Positions 1 through 5,858 of a stretch of 6,840 nucleotides of DNA are shown here, piece after piece. The translations under genes and the position numbers were made by a program. The notes beneath the pieces were generated by a model. It was given only the letters and a program-made list of their open reading frames with translations, did no database searches and was not told where the DNA came from. Source of the DNA: an uncultured Curvibacter sp. Its GTDB lineage: Bacteria; Pseudomonadota; Gammaproteobacteria; Burkholderiales; Burkholderiaceae. Each line of letters starts with the position of its first letter. Positions within the stretch are counted from its first letter, which is position 1. The DNA lies in assembly GCA_946481355.1 (NCBI GenBank), contig CAMLNH010000152.1:1-6840 (forward strand). Reading direction: 5' to 3'.

Positions 1-196
1 GGCAGGCGTGCAGGCACCAGGCCTCGTCGCACTGCGTGCAGGTGTAGGGCACCTTCTTGCCCGTGTGGTGGAAGTCGAAGACCTTGATCCGGGATTTGGC
101 GGTGGCGAAGGTGCCGTAATTCTCGAAGGAACAGGCCATTTCGCACTGCAGACAGCCGGTGCACTTGTCTGCGTTGATGTGCAACACCTTTTGCAT
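1..196 (-). CDS. 4Fe-4S ferredoxin-type electron-transfer subunit, partial (N-terminal 65 residues)
   Basis: The minus strand encodes a protein that starts at 196 and runs off the left edge. An AAGGAG ribosome binding site (204-209) lies 7 bases before the ATG. The visible part begins MQKVLHINADKC and carries a complete cluster motif, CxxCxxCxxxC, at residues 12-22. A second cysteine group follows at residues 53-65 (CxxC at 53-56, then C61 and C65), so at least two [4Fe-4S] clusters are likely. The residues just after the first motif (MACSFEN, then SRIKVF at 35-40) resemble the small iron-sulfur subunit that accompanies tungsten-dependent aldehyde:ferredoxin oxidoreductases in betaproteobacteria (AorA type). 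DMSO-reductase or hydrogenase ferredoxin subunits (HybA/DmsB class) are the alternative. There is no signal peptide, so it is probably cytoplasmic. The catalytic partner would lie outside the window to the left. The Fe-S assignment is strong; the AOR link is inference. Confidence 0.8.
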   Translation of the reverse strand, partial: MQKVLHINADKCTGCLQCEMACSFENYGTFATAKSRIKVFDFHHTGKKVPYTCTQCDEAWCLHAC

Positions 197-397
197 GCGG
201 GTTCTCCTTGGGTAATCGCGCCACGGCGCTTTGCCTATGAACTTTTCTGCATAGGAATTCTTCGCCCCCACCCCACCCCAAGGACTAGGGACAACCCTAG
301 TGATCCGGCCCGGACGCCCGGTTATTCTCAAATTGCAACACAGCGCCCAGCCCTGCTGTCCCGTGCTATCTGCCCCTCCCCAACCAGGCACCACACC
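197..397. promoter_or_regulatory. Divergent intergenic control region with three inverted repeats
   Basis: This is the 201 bp gap between the ferredoxin-type gene and the GAF/Fis regulator. It holds three exact inverted repeats: GCGCC-2-GGCGC (218-229), CCTATG-10-CATAGG (234-255) and ACTAGGG-4-CCCTAGT (284-301). A CCCCA triplet repeat lies at 266-280. No convincing sigma-70 or sigma-54 promoter was found by eye on either strand. The symmetric elements are candidate operators for the adjacent Fis-type regulator or another dimeric factor; this is inference from position and symmetry. Confidence 0.5.
284..301. repeat. Perfect inverted repeat ACTAGGG-acaa-CCCTAGT, candidate operator
   Basis: Two exact 7-base arms are separated by 4 bases. 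The repeat lies 88 bp from the ferredoxin start and 97 bp from the regulator start. There is no following T tract on either strand, which argues against a terminator. An 18 bp dyad of this shape fits a dimeric helix-turn-helix protein; the binding factor is unknown. Confidence 0.5.
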
Positions 398-1498
398 ATG
401 CACGCCTCACCCGCCACACCTCCGGTTTCGCGCATGGCCCGCATCGCCCGGGCGCGCCAGCTCGCCATGCAGGACGGCACGCCGCTGGCTGGCGGTCTGG
501 TCGAACCCTGGATCGCGCAGAGCTGGCAGCGCTGCCTGACGCAGGGTCTGCGTCCGCAGCAGCCCGTGCACTTCGAAGCCGTGACAGCCAATGTCATGCG
601 CCAGGCCGCCGAGGCCAACCGCACGCTCGTGCAGGCCGCACGCCCCATCCTCAAGCAGCTCGGCCACGCCCTGGCCGAGACGCGCTACTTCGCCATCCTC
701 ACCAACCACGACGGCGTGGTCATCGACACCGACGGCCCCATCGATCGCAGCGACAGCCGCGCTGCCCTGATCACCCGCGTGGGCGTGGACCTGTCGGAAA
801 AGAGCGTGGGCACCACGGCCATCGGTGCCGCACTGCGCGAGCTGCAACCGGTGTGGCTGCACCGCGGCGAACATTTCTTCAACGACACCGCGGTTTACAG
901 CTGTGCCGGCGCCCCGCTGTTCGGGCCCGATGGCCGCTGCATCGGCATGCTCGACCTCACGGGTGTGGAAGCCGCCGAGCGCCCCGAGCTGCGCCACCTG
1001 GCCACACACGCCGCGCGCCGCATCGAGAACGCGCTGCTGCTGCTGCGATCACACCGCCTTCTGTTGCGCCTGAACTGGCCTGGCCTGCCGCTGGGTGATG
1101 ACGCCGACGGCCTGATCACGCTGGACGCGGATGGTCGCGTCTGCGCGGCCAACCGTGCCGCACGCCAGCTGCTTCCCATGCTCAACACCCAGGGCATGGA
1201 GCTGCACGGGCGCGACCTGTTCGCCATGCCTTGGGAGACCCTGTTCGATCAGGCGCGGCGCGGCGAAGTCATTGAAATTCCCCTGTGGTCCGGCCTGCGC
1301 CTGCAGGCCCACCCCGTGCTCGCTGGTGGCCAACCCGGCAGCACCCGCAGCAGTGGCCCCACCCTGCCGCTGCGCGACGTGGAGACCGGCCTGATCCGCC
1401 AGGCCGTCGAAGCCGCCCGCGGCAACGTGGCCCAGGCCGCCCGCAACCTGGGCATCAGCCGCGCCACGGTCTACCGCAAGCTCGGGCAACGCGGCTGA
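398..1498 (+). CDS. AcoR-like GAF/Fis-type transcriptional regulator lacking the AAA+ domain
   Basis: This 366-residue protein is probably a cytoplasmic, ligand-responsive DNA-binding regulator. Residues 42-53 (SWQRCLTQGLRP) match the N-terminal SWxRC...GLxP signature of AcoR-class activators. Residues about 80-215 form a GAF sensor domain (TRYFAILTNHDGVVIDTDG, then VGTTAIGAAL). Residues about 235-300 look PAS-like (GLITLDADGRVCAANRAA). The C-terminus (336-366) is a Fis-type helix-turn-helix ending NLGISRATVYRKLGQ. The usual AAA+ sigma-54 module (Walker A, GAFTGA) is absent: only about 35 residues join the sensor part to the HTH. It therefore should not drive sigma-54 open-complex formation alone. 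The start at 398 has no clear Shine-Dalgarno; M13 (434) is an alternative. The frame stays open upstream to position 8, but that stretch is antisense to the ferredoxin gene and was left out. The gene is divergent from the ferredoxin gene, its likely target. Confidence 0.85.
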   Translation: MHASPATPPVSRMARIARARQLAMQDGTPLAGGLVEPWIAQSWQRCLTQGLRPQQPVHFEAVTANVMRQAAEANRTLVQAARPILKQLGHALAETRYFAILTNHDGVVIDTDGPIDRSDSRAALITRVGVDLSEKSVGTTAIGAALRELQPVWLHRGEHFFNDTAVYSCAGAPLFGPDGRCIGMLDLTGVEAAERPELRHLATHAARRIENALLLLRSHRLLLRLNWPGLPLGDDADGLITLDADGRVCAANRAARQLLPMLNTQGMELHGRDLFAMPWETLFDQARRGEVIEIPLWSGLRLQAHPVLAGGQPGSTRSSGPTLPLRDVETGLIRQAVEAARGNVAQAARNLGISRATVYRKLGQRG

Positions 1499-1521
1499 AC
1501 GCTGCGTGCTTTCTTCGCTGA

Positions 1522-3627
1522 TCAGAGATCGAACTTCGCCGCCACGCGCAGGGTGCGCGGAGCACCAGTAGCCAGCAGGCCATTGCCAGCCGAGGCCCAA
1601 TAGTCTTTGTCGGTCAGATTGTCGATGTTGGCTTGCAAGGTGACATTGCGGCCGTCCCACTTGGTGCGGTAGCGCGTGCCAACCGAATAGGTGGTGTAGG
1701 CGTCGACCCATGCCTGGTTCAGGTTGTTCACCGCACGCTCACCCACGTGGTAAGCCCCGGCACTGAAGGCCAGCCCGGCCACGTCTTTGAGGCGGTATTC
1801 GCCAAACAGGCTGAAGGTGCGCCGCGGGGTGTTCTCCGGCGTCATACCCAGTTCACCCGCGTTGTCTCCACCCGCCGTCACGGAGACGATCTCGGCATCC
1901 ATCAAAAGTGCGGATGCCACCATGGCGAACTGCGACGTCACTTCGCCCGACGCCGAGAGCTCGAGTCCCCGGTACTGGCTTTTCCCACCGATGATGAATC
2001 GATTGGATGCATCCACCGTGGTCTGCGGCCGCTCGATCTGGAACAAGGCAGCCTGGGCCATGATCTTGCGCCAGGCCCGGGTCTTGAAGCCCAGTTCATA
2101 CTGCTTGTTGACCGCAGGGGCCAGGACTTCACCGGCATTCGCGCGCGACGCAGGTGCCGTCCCGGTTTCCTCGAGGCCTTCGAGATAGCTGACATAGATC
2201 GAGGTGTCCGCCTGAGGCTTGAACATCAGCGAGGCGTTCGGCGACACTTCGTCAAAAGCTTTCTTTGAGGTGGCGCTCTCGCTAATGTAGTCCGATGCAC
2301 GCAACCCGGCGAGAACCTGCCACTGTTCACTCAGCACCACACGATCGAAAACGTAGGCACCTTTATCATGGATCGACGAGATATTTCCCACCGTGGTGAT
2401 GGCCGGGTTCAGCGGCGCGATCTCAACCGGGTTGTAGAGATTCTGGCTCACCGTCACGTTGGAAGCTGAATCACCGGAATAGGCCCAGCGCTTGTTCTGC
2501 GTGTAGCCTGCCGTCAGCTCGTGCAGTACTGAGCCTGCGGTCATACGCCCCGTCACTTCAGCACGCTGGTTGTTGTTCACATAGCGCTGGCCATTGGCAA
2601 AGGAAATGCGCAGGCTGCCGGCCCCGGTCGCAAGGTTGTAGTTCTGGAACTGGGAATAGCGCCGGTCCCGGACGGTTTCGGCACGGCCCGTTTCAAGGAC
2701 CAGCGACCAGTCGTCACTCAACACGATGTCTCCGCGCAGGAGCGCATTGGTCGCCTCGGCGTTGTAGCGTTGCCATTCGCCCGCGAGATTGGTCTTGTTG
2801 TCAGGCACGCCCGGCAGCGTGATGACGCCACCCACCGCGGTGGGCAGAGTGAGGGCCGCCTGCTCGCTCACATCCTTGCGGTAATGTTCCACATCGGCCT
2901 TGAGCGTGAAGCGGCGGTTGACCTTCCAGTCGTAGGCGGCGGAAATGAGCTGGCGGTCACCCTCGTAGTTGTGGATGCCCGTGTCCTGCTTGCCCGCCAC
3001 GGCATTCAGACGCAGGCCCATGCTGTCGTCCTCTCCGAAGCGCCGCCCGATATCCACATGCGCATCAACCGCGCCATGGTTGTTGATCGAGGTTGCCACG
3101 CTGGTCACCGGCACCTTGCCCGCCCGTTTGGTCACGAAGTTCACCACACCGCTGGGGGGCACAAGCCCGTAGTACATCGACGACGCACCCTTGAGCACCT
3201 CCACGCGCTCCTTGTTCTCGAGCGGCGTGTCGATCAGATTGATGATGGGCAGCGAGCCATTGAGCCGGTAGTTGCCACGGTTCTCCACCAGGATGCCACG
3301 TATGGAGATGTTGTCGTAGGTCGAATTGCTGATCTGGGCATGCGTCACGCCGGCCGTGTTGCGCAAGGCGCCATGGAGCGTGTTCGTGCCCTGCGCATCC
3401 AGCACCTCTCGCGTCACCACGTTGTTCGTCAGCGGCACATCGAGCGGATCCTGGTCGCGGAAAGCGCCGACCTGGACATTGCTCGACGTGAAGCTGCCGA
3501 CGGCGTCCGACGTGACCTTCACTTCAGTGAGCGTGCCGGCACTGCCGGCATCCTGCGCCAGCGCCGGCAGGCACAGGGTGGCGGCAGCCAGGGCCAGAGG
3601 GTTCAGAGTGCAGAGAAGCTTGCGCAT
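1522..3627 (-). CDS. TonB-dependent siderophore receptor
   Basis: This is a 701-residue outer-membrane transporter for ferric siderophores, powered by TonB-ExbB-ExbD. The start at 3627 gives a clear Sec signal peptide (MRKLLCTLNPLALAAATLCL, cleavage near PALA|Q at 24). A TonB-box-like TEVKVTS follows at about 34-40. The plug domain spans about 50-165 and includes ISIRGI, the RVEVLKGASSMYYG segment and GVVNFVTKRAG, all typical of the siderophore receptor family. The rest is a beta-barrel ending TLRVAAKFDL. The last residue is leucine, where phenylalanine is usual. There is no N-terminal STN signalling domain and no FecI/FecR pair nearby, so control is probably by Fur alone; a Fur-like site lies 25-43 bp upstream of the start. 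A TTG start at 3684 would bury the signal peptide and was rejected. The gene looks less GC-rich than its neighbours. The siderophore ligand cannot be read from the sequence. Confidence 0.93.
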   Translation of the reverse strand: MRKLLCTLNPLALAAATLCLPALAQDAGSAGTLTEVKVTSDAVGSFTSSNVQVGAFRDQDPLDVPLTNNVVTREVLDAQGTNTLHGALRNTAGVTHAQISNSTYDNISIRGILVENRGNYRLNGSLPIINLIDTPLENKERVEVLKGASSMYYGLVPPSGVVNFVTKRAGKVPVTSVATSINNHGAVDAHVDIGRRFGEDDSMGLRLNAVAGKQDTGIHNYEGDRQLISAAYDWKVNRRFTLKADVEHYRKDVSEQAALTLPTAVGGVITLPGVPDNKTNLAGEWQRYNAEATNALLRGDIVLSDDWSLVLETGRAETVRDRRYSQFQNYNLATGAGSLRISFANGQRYVNNNQRAEVTGRMTAGSVLHELTAGYTQNKRWAYSGDSASNVTVSQNLYNPVEIAPLNPAITTVGNISSIHDKGAYVFDRVVLSEQWQVLAGLRASDYISESATSKKAFDEVSPNASLMFKPQADTSIYVSYLEGLEETGTAPASRANAGEVLAPAVNKQYELGFKTRAWRKIMAQAALFQIERPQTTVDASNRFIIGGKSQYRGLELSASGEVTSQFAMVASALLMDAEIVSVTAGGDNAGELGMTPENTPRRTFSLFGEYRLKDVAGLAFSAGAYHVGERAVNNLNQAWVDAYTTYSVGTRYRTKWDGRNVTLQANIDNLTDKDYWASAGNGLLATGAPRTLRVAAKFDL

Positions 3628-3651
3628 AGAATCAGTCCCAATATAAGAATA

Positions 3652-3670
3652 AATACAAATCGTTATCATT
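3652..3670. promoter_or_regulatory. Fur-box-like operator between the divergent iron genes
   Basis: Read on the minus strand, the 19-mer is AATGATAACGATTTGTATT. By hand comparison it agrees with the palindrome AATGATAAT-T-ATTATCATT at 14 of the 18 positions outside the centre. It lies in the only AT-rich stretch of this region, 25 bp from the receptor start and 14 bp from the PepSY gene start. One Fur dimer or dimer pair here could block both divergent promoters. A TATCAT hexamer at 3664-3669 (plus strand) is a possible -10 for the PepSY gene, inside the site. The receptor promoter elements are not clear. Confidence 0.7.
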
Positions 3671-3683
3671 AGTTTACACAACA

Positions 3684-4772
3684 ATGTACCCCCGATTTCG
3701 CCGCATCTGGCTTCAGGCTCACACCTGGCTGGCCCTGTCCCTGGGCTGGTTGCTCGCTTTCAACGCCCTGCTCGGCGCCCTGCTCACCATCGCCAAGCCG
3801 CTGGACCACAGGTTCAATGCCCACCTCTTTATGCAGTCGGCCTCGGCTGCAGAGCAACCCCGGGCCTCACTGGAATCGCTGCGCACCCGCCTGGTCGCAG
3901 AGCTCGGTTCCCAGGCCAATCTCACCTTCCGCCCGCCCCGTGAACCGGATGAAAGCCTGCGCGTTCTCGTCTCAGGCGCCTGGCACGGCACCCTTTATTT
4001 CGATCAGGCAGGCGGGGAACTGGGTCGCCGCGGCGAGACCGAGGGCCTGCACAACCTGATCTTCGAGTTGCACAGCACCGTGCTGCTGGGTGATGCCGGC
4101 CGCGCCCTGCTGGCCTTCGTGGCGTTGAGCTATCTGCTCCTGCTGCTCAGTGGGCTGGTGCTGTGGTGGCCGCAGCGCTGGCCGCCGAACCTGAAGATCC
4201 GTCTGCGACGCGGCTGGCATCCGGCCCTCTACGACCTGCACCGCACGGCGGGTGCGGTGCTCGGCCTGCTGATCGCCGTCAGCGTGGCGACCGGGGCCTA
4301 CATGGCCTGGCTGCCGCTGCGCGCGGCCGTGAGCAGCCTGGCCGGTGACACGCAGGTCAAGGCACCACCCGTCCCCAAGGAGAGCGTCCGGCTCCCGCGC
4401 CGTCCGCTGGACGAGTTGGTGTCGATCGCGCAGACCCGTTTTCCCGGGGCGATGGTGGGCTACGTGCAAGCTCCCGGGGGCGAGGGCAAGGCCGTGCGCG
4501 TGCGCTTCAAGGTCGAGGACGACAGCCACCCGAACGGCCTGAGCTCGGTCTGGCTCAACCCCTACACGGGCGAGATCCTGTCCACCTACCGCTGGAACGA
4601 GCTGGATACCGGCAGCCGCATCATCACCGTCATCTACCCCCTGCACACCGGTGAACTGGGCGGTACCGCACTCACCGTGCTCGTGGGCCTGGGCGGCCTC
4701 GTCCTGGCCGGCCTCGGCATCAGCGGTCTGTGGCTCTGGACGCGCCGCACCTGGCCACCGGCTCGCCGCTGA
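3684..4772 (+). CDS. PepSY-associated TM protein, putative ferric-siderophore reductase (FoxB/PiuB-like)
   Basis: This 362-residue inner-membrane protein has four predicted helices (about 14-36, 140-162, 187-210 and 328-352), the usual plan of the PepSY-associated TM family. A PepSY-like periplasmic segment lies at about 240-300 (PLDELVSIAQTRFPGA, then VWLNPYTGEILS). Histidines sit next to the helices at H13, H130, H186 and H321. In family members such as FoxB, histidines of this kind bind heme and support reduction of ferric siderophores. The gene is divergent from the TonB receptor across 56 bp with a Fur-like site, which supports an iron role: taking electrons across the membrane to release iron as Fe(II). 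The ATG at 3684 has no Shine-Dalgarno and any leader would be very short, but the N-terminus RRIWLQAHTWLALSLGWLLA fits the family start. Reductase activity is inferred from family and context. Confidence 0.85.
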   Translation: MYPRFRRIWLQAHTWLALSLGWLLAFNALLGALLTIAKPLDHRFNAHLFMQSASAAEQPRASLESLRTRLVAELGSQANLTFRPPREPDESLRVLVSGAWHGTLYFDQAGGELGRRGETEGLHNLIFELHSTVLLGDAGRALLAFVALSYLLLLLSGLVLWWPQRWPPNLKIRLRRGWHPALYDLHRTAGAVLGLLIAVSVATGAYMAWLPLRAAVSSLAGDTQVKAPPVPKESVRLPRRPLDELVSIAQTRFPGAMVGYVQAPGGEGKAVRVRFKVEDDSHPNGLSSVWLNPYTGEILSTYRWNELDTGSRIITVIYPLHTGELGGTALTVLVGLGGLVLAGLGISGLWLWTRRTWPPARR

Positions 4773-4784
4773 ACGCCCCGTCCC

Positions 4785-5411
4785 TCACCACGCATAGCTG
4801 CGCAACTCCGCCCGCGCCTGGCGCCACACGCTCCAGGCGGCCGTCAGCGCGAGCGTGGCCATGAGGGCCGCCACCCCCAGGTCGGGCCAGGCGCTGCCGC
4901 TGCCGAACACCCCCAGCGCCGCGGCGACCACGGCCAGATTGCCCAGTGCGTCGTTGCGGCTGCAGAGCCAGACCGAGCGCATGTTCGCGTCACCCTCGCG
5001 CCAGGCGTAGAGCATCACGGCCACCGCCACATTGGCTGCCAACGCCAGCACGGCGATCAGGCCCATGGTCAGGGGCTCGGGCGGCGTGCCCTGCAGCGCG
5101 GCCCAGGCCGTGCGCCCCAGCACGAAGACGCCGTACAGCCCCATGGTCAGGCCCTTGAACCACGCAGCACGCGCGCGCCAGTACAGCCCCAGACCCAGCA
5201 CCGCCAGCGAGAGGCCGTAGTTCACGGCATCGCCGAAGAAGTCCACCGCATCGGCCAGCAGCGCCACCGAGCCGCTGCGCAACCCGCCAGCGATCTCCAC
5301 GCCAAACATGGCCGCATTGATGAGCAGCGCGGCCCAGAGCACGCGACGGTAGCGGGGGCCAGCCTGGGCCGCGGGGTGGGTGGACGGGACGTGGCAGCAA
5401 TCGGCACTCAT
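4785..5411 (-). CDS. Short cation diffusion facilitator (CDF) heavy-metal exporter
   Basis: This 208-residue inner-membrane protein would export divalent metal from the cytoplasm in exchange for protons. Six hydrophobic segments are visible. TM2 carries SVALLADAVDFFGDAVNYG, with the metal-site pair D57-x3-D61. TM5 carries C150-x3-D154 (WLCSRNDALGN), where most CDF proteins have H-x3-D. The N-terminus MSADCCHVPSTH is a small Cys/His cluster that could bind metal. The protein stops soon after TM6, so the cytoplasmic C-terminal dimer domain of about 80-90 residues seen in YiiP/CzcD is missing; full-length CDFs are usually near 300 residues. The start at 5411 is fixed by an AGGAG site at 5419-5423, 7 bases upstream. 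The gene is transcribed from a MerR-type promoter, divergent from ynfA and the merR gene. The metal is probably Cd, Pb, Zn or a similar ion; specificity is not readable. Confidence 0.88.
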   Translation of the reverse strand: MSADCCHVPSTHPAAQAGPRYRRVLWAALLINAAMFGVEIAGGLRSGSVALLADAVDFFGDAVNYGLSLAVLGLGLYWRARAAWFKGLTMGLYGVFVLGRTAWAALQGTPPEPLTMGLIAVLALAANVAVAVMLYAWREGDANMRSVWLCSRNDALGNLAVVAAALGVFGSGSAWPDLGVAALMATLALTAAWSVWRQARAELRSYAW

Positions 5412-5439
5412 GGAACAGCTCCTGATGGTTGATGGCCGT

Positions 5440-5470
5440 ATTTCAAACCCTGTAGCCACTCCAGAGTCAA
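5440..5470 (-). promoter_or_regulatory. MerR-type promoter and operator of the CDF gene
   Basis: On the minus strand a -35 TTGACT (5465-5470) and a -10-like TGAAAT (5440-5445) are separated by 19 bp, the stretched spacing typical of MerR-activated promoters. The spacer holds an imperfect dyad at 5447-5467 with half-sites ACTCTG and CAGGGT around AGTGGCTA, very like known CadR/PbrR operators. Transcription would start near 5433, giving a leader of about 20 bases that includes the AGGAG site. A MerR-family gene 400 bp away is the obvious activator: it would bind in both states and untwist the DNA when metal is bound. Confidence 0.85.
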
Positions 5471-5481
5471 GCGCTTATCAT
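5453..5481 (+). promoter_or_regulatory. Candidate promoter for ynfA-merR, overlapping the CDF operator
   Basis: On the plus strand TAGCCA (5453-5458, 4 of 6 to TTGACA) and TATCAT (5476-5481, 5 of 6 to TATAAT) are separated by 17 bp. The -35 lies inside the MerR dyad, so the regulator could repress or tune its own operon while controlling the exporter. The match is by eye and weak at -35. Confidence 0.4.
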
Positions 5482-5509
5482 CATCAGACCTTCCCCACCG
5501 CCGTTCACC

Positions 5510-5848
5510 ATGCTCGACTTCCTGCGCCTCAGCGCCCTCTTCATCGTCACCGCCCTGGCGGAGATCGTGGGCTGCTACCTGCCCTGGCTCGTGCTCGTGC
5601 AGGGCCGCAGCGCCTGGCTGCTGCTGCCCGCGGCGTTCGCGCTGGCCCTCTTCGCTTGGCTGCTGACCCTGCACCCCACGGCCGCGGGTCGCACCTACGC
5701 GGCCTATGGCGGCGTCTACGTGGTCATGGCCCTGCTCTGGCTCTGGCGCGTCGACGGCATCGTGCCCACACGCTGGGACCTGCTGGGCGGTGCCATCTGC
5801 CTGCTGGGCATGGCGCTGATCGCACTGCAGCCGCGCCCGGCCACCTGA
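5510..5848 (+). CDS. ynfA: YnfA/UPF0060 family small membrane transporter
   Basis: This 112-residue protein has four hydrophobic helices (about 5-27, 35-55, 63-80 and 88-106) and closely follows E. coli YnfA. Shared landmarks are [13 protein letters not shown] (14-26, with E18 in TM1), [20 protein letters not shown] (37-56), [12 protein letters not shown] (60-71) and the VDG turn at 81-83. YnfA proteins resemble small multidrug resistance transporters in size and topology; physiological substrates are not settled. The start at 5510 aligns with family N-termini although no Shine-Dalgarno is visible. It is the first gene after the divergent metal promoter, and the MerR gene starts 10 bases after its stop, so the two are probably co-transcribed. 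A role in metal or cation handling is suggested by context only. Confidence 0.92.
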   Translation: MLDFLRLSALFIVTALAEIVGCYLPWLVLVQGRSAWLLLPAAFALALFAWLLTLHPTAAGRTYAAYGGVYVVMALLWLWRVDGIVPTRWDLLGGAICLLGMALIALQPRPAT

Positions 5849-5858
5849 AGGAAGGCCC

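Noticed and set aside
8..397. A 130-residue N-terminal extension of the GAF/Fis regulator, since its frame is open from position 8.
   Set aside because: Positions 8-196 are antisense to a ferredoxin gene with a clear cysteine motif and Shine-Dalgarno; the extension has no domain character, and the AcoR-like part begins after 398.
197..397. A sigma-54 (-24/-12) promoter for the ferredoxin gene, expected if the neighbour were a normal AcoR protein.
   Set aside because: No TGGCAC-N5-TTGC type match was found on the minus strand, and the regulator lacks the AAA+ domain needed to use it.
1499..1521. A bidirectional terminator between the regulator and the TonB receptor.
   Set aside because: The 23 bp gap shows no stem of useful length and no clear T tract.
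2770..3672. A 300-codon open frame on the plus strand across the TonB receptor.
   Set aside because: It lies wholly antisense to a well-supported receptor, is rich in His/Arg/Val in the way of GC-rich shadow frames and shows no domain.
3628..3684. A longer TonB receptor starting at a TTG at 3684.
   Set aside because: It would place 19 residues before a perfect signal peptide, overlap the divergent gene's start by one base and translate the Fur-like operator.
3972..4646. A 224-codon minus-strand frame across the PepSY gene.
   Set aside because: It is antisense to a clear four-helix membrane protein, has a low-complexity Gln/His/Ala composition and no recognisable motif.
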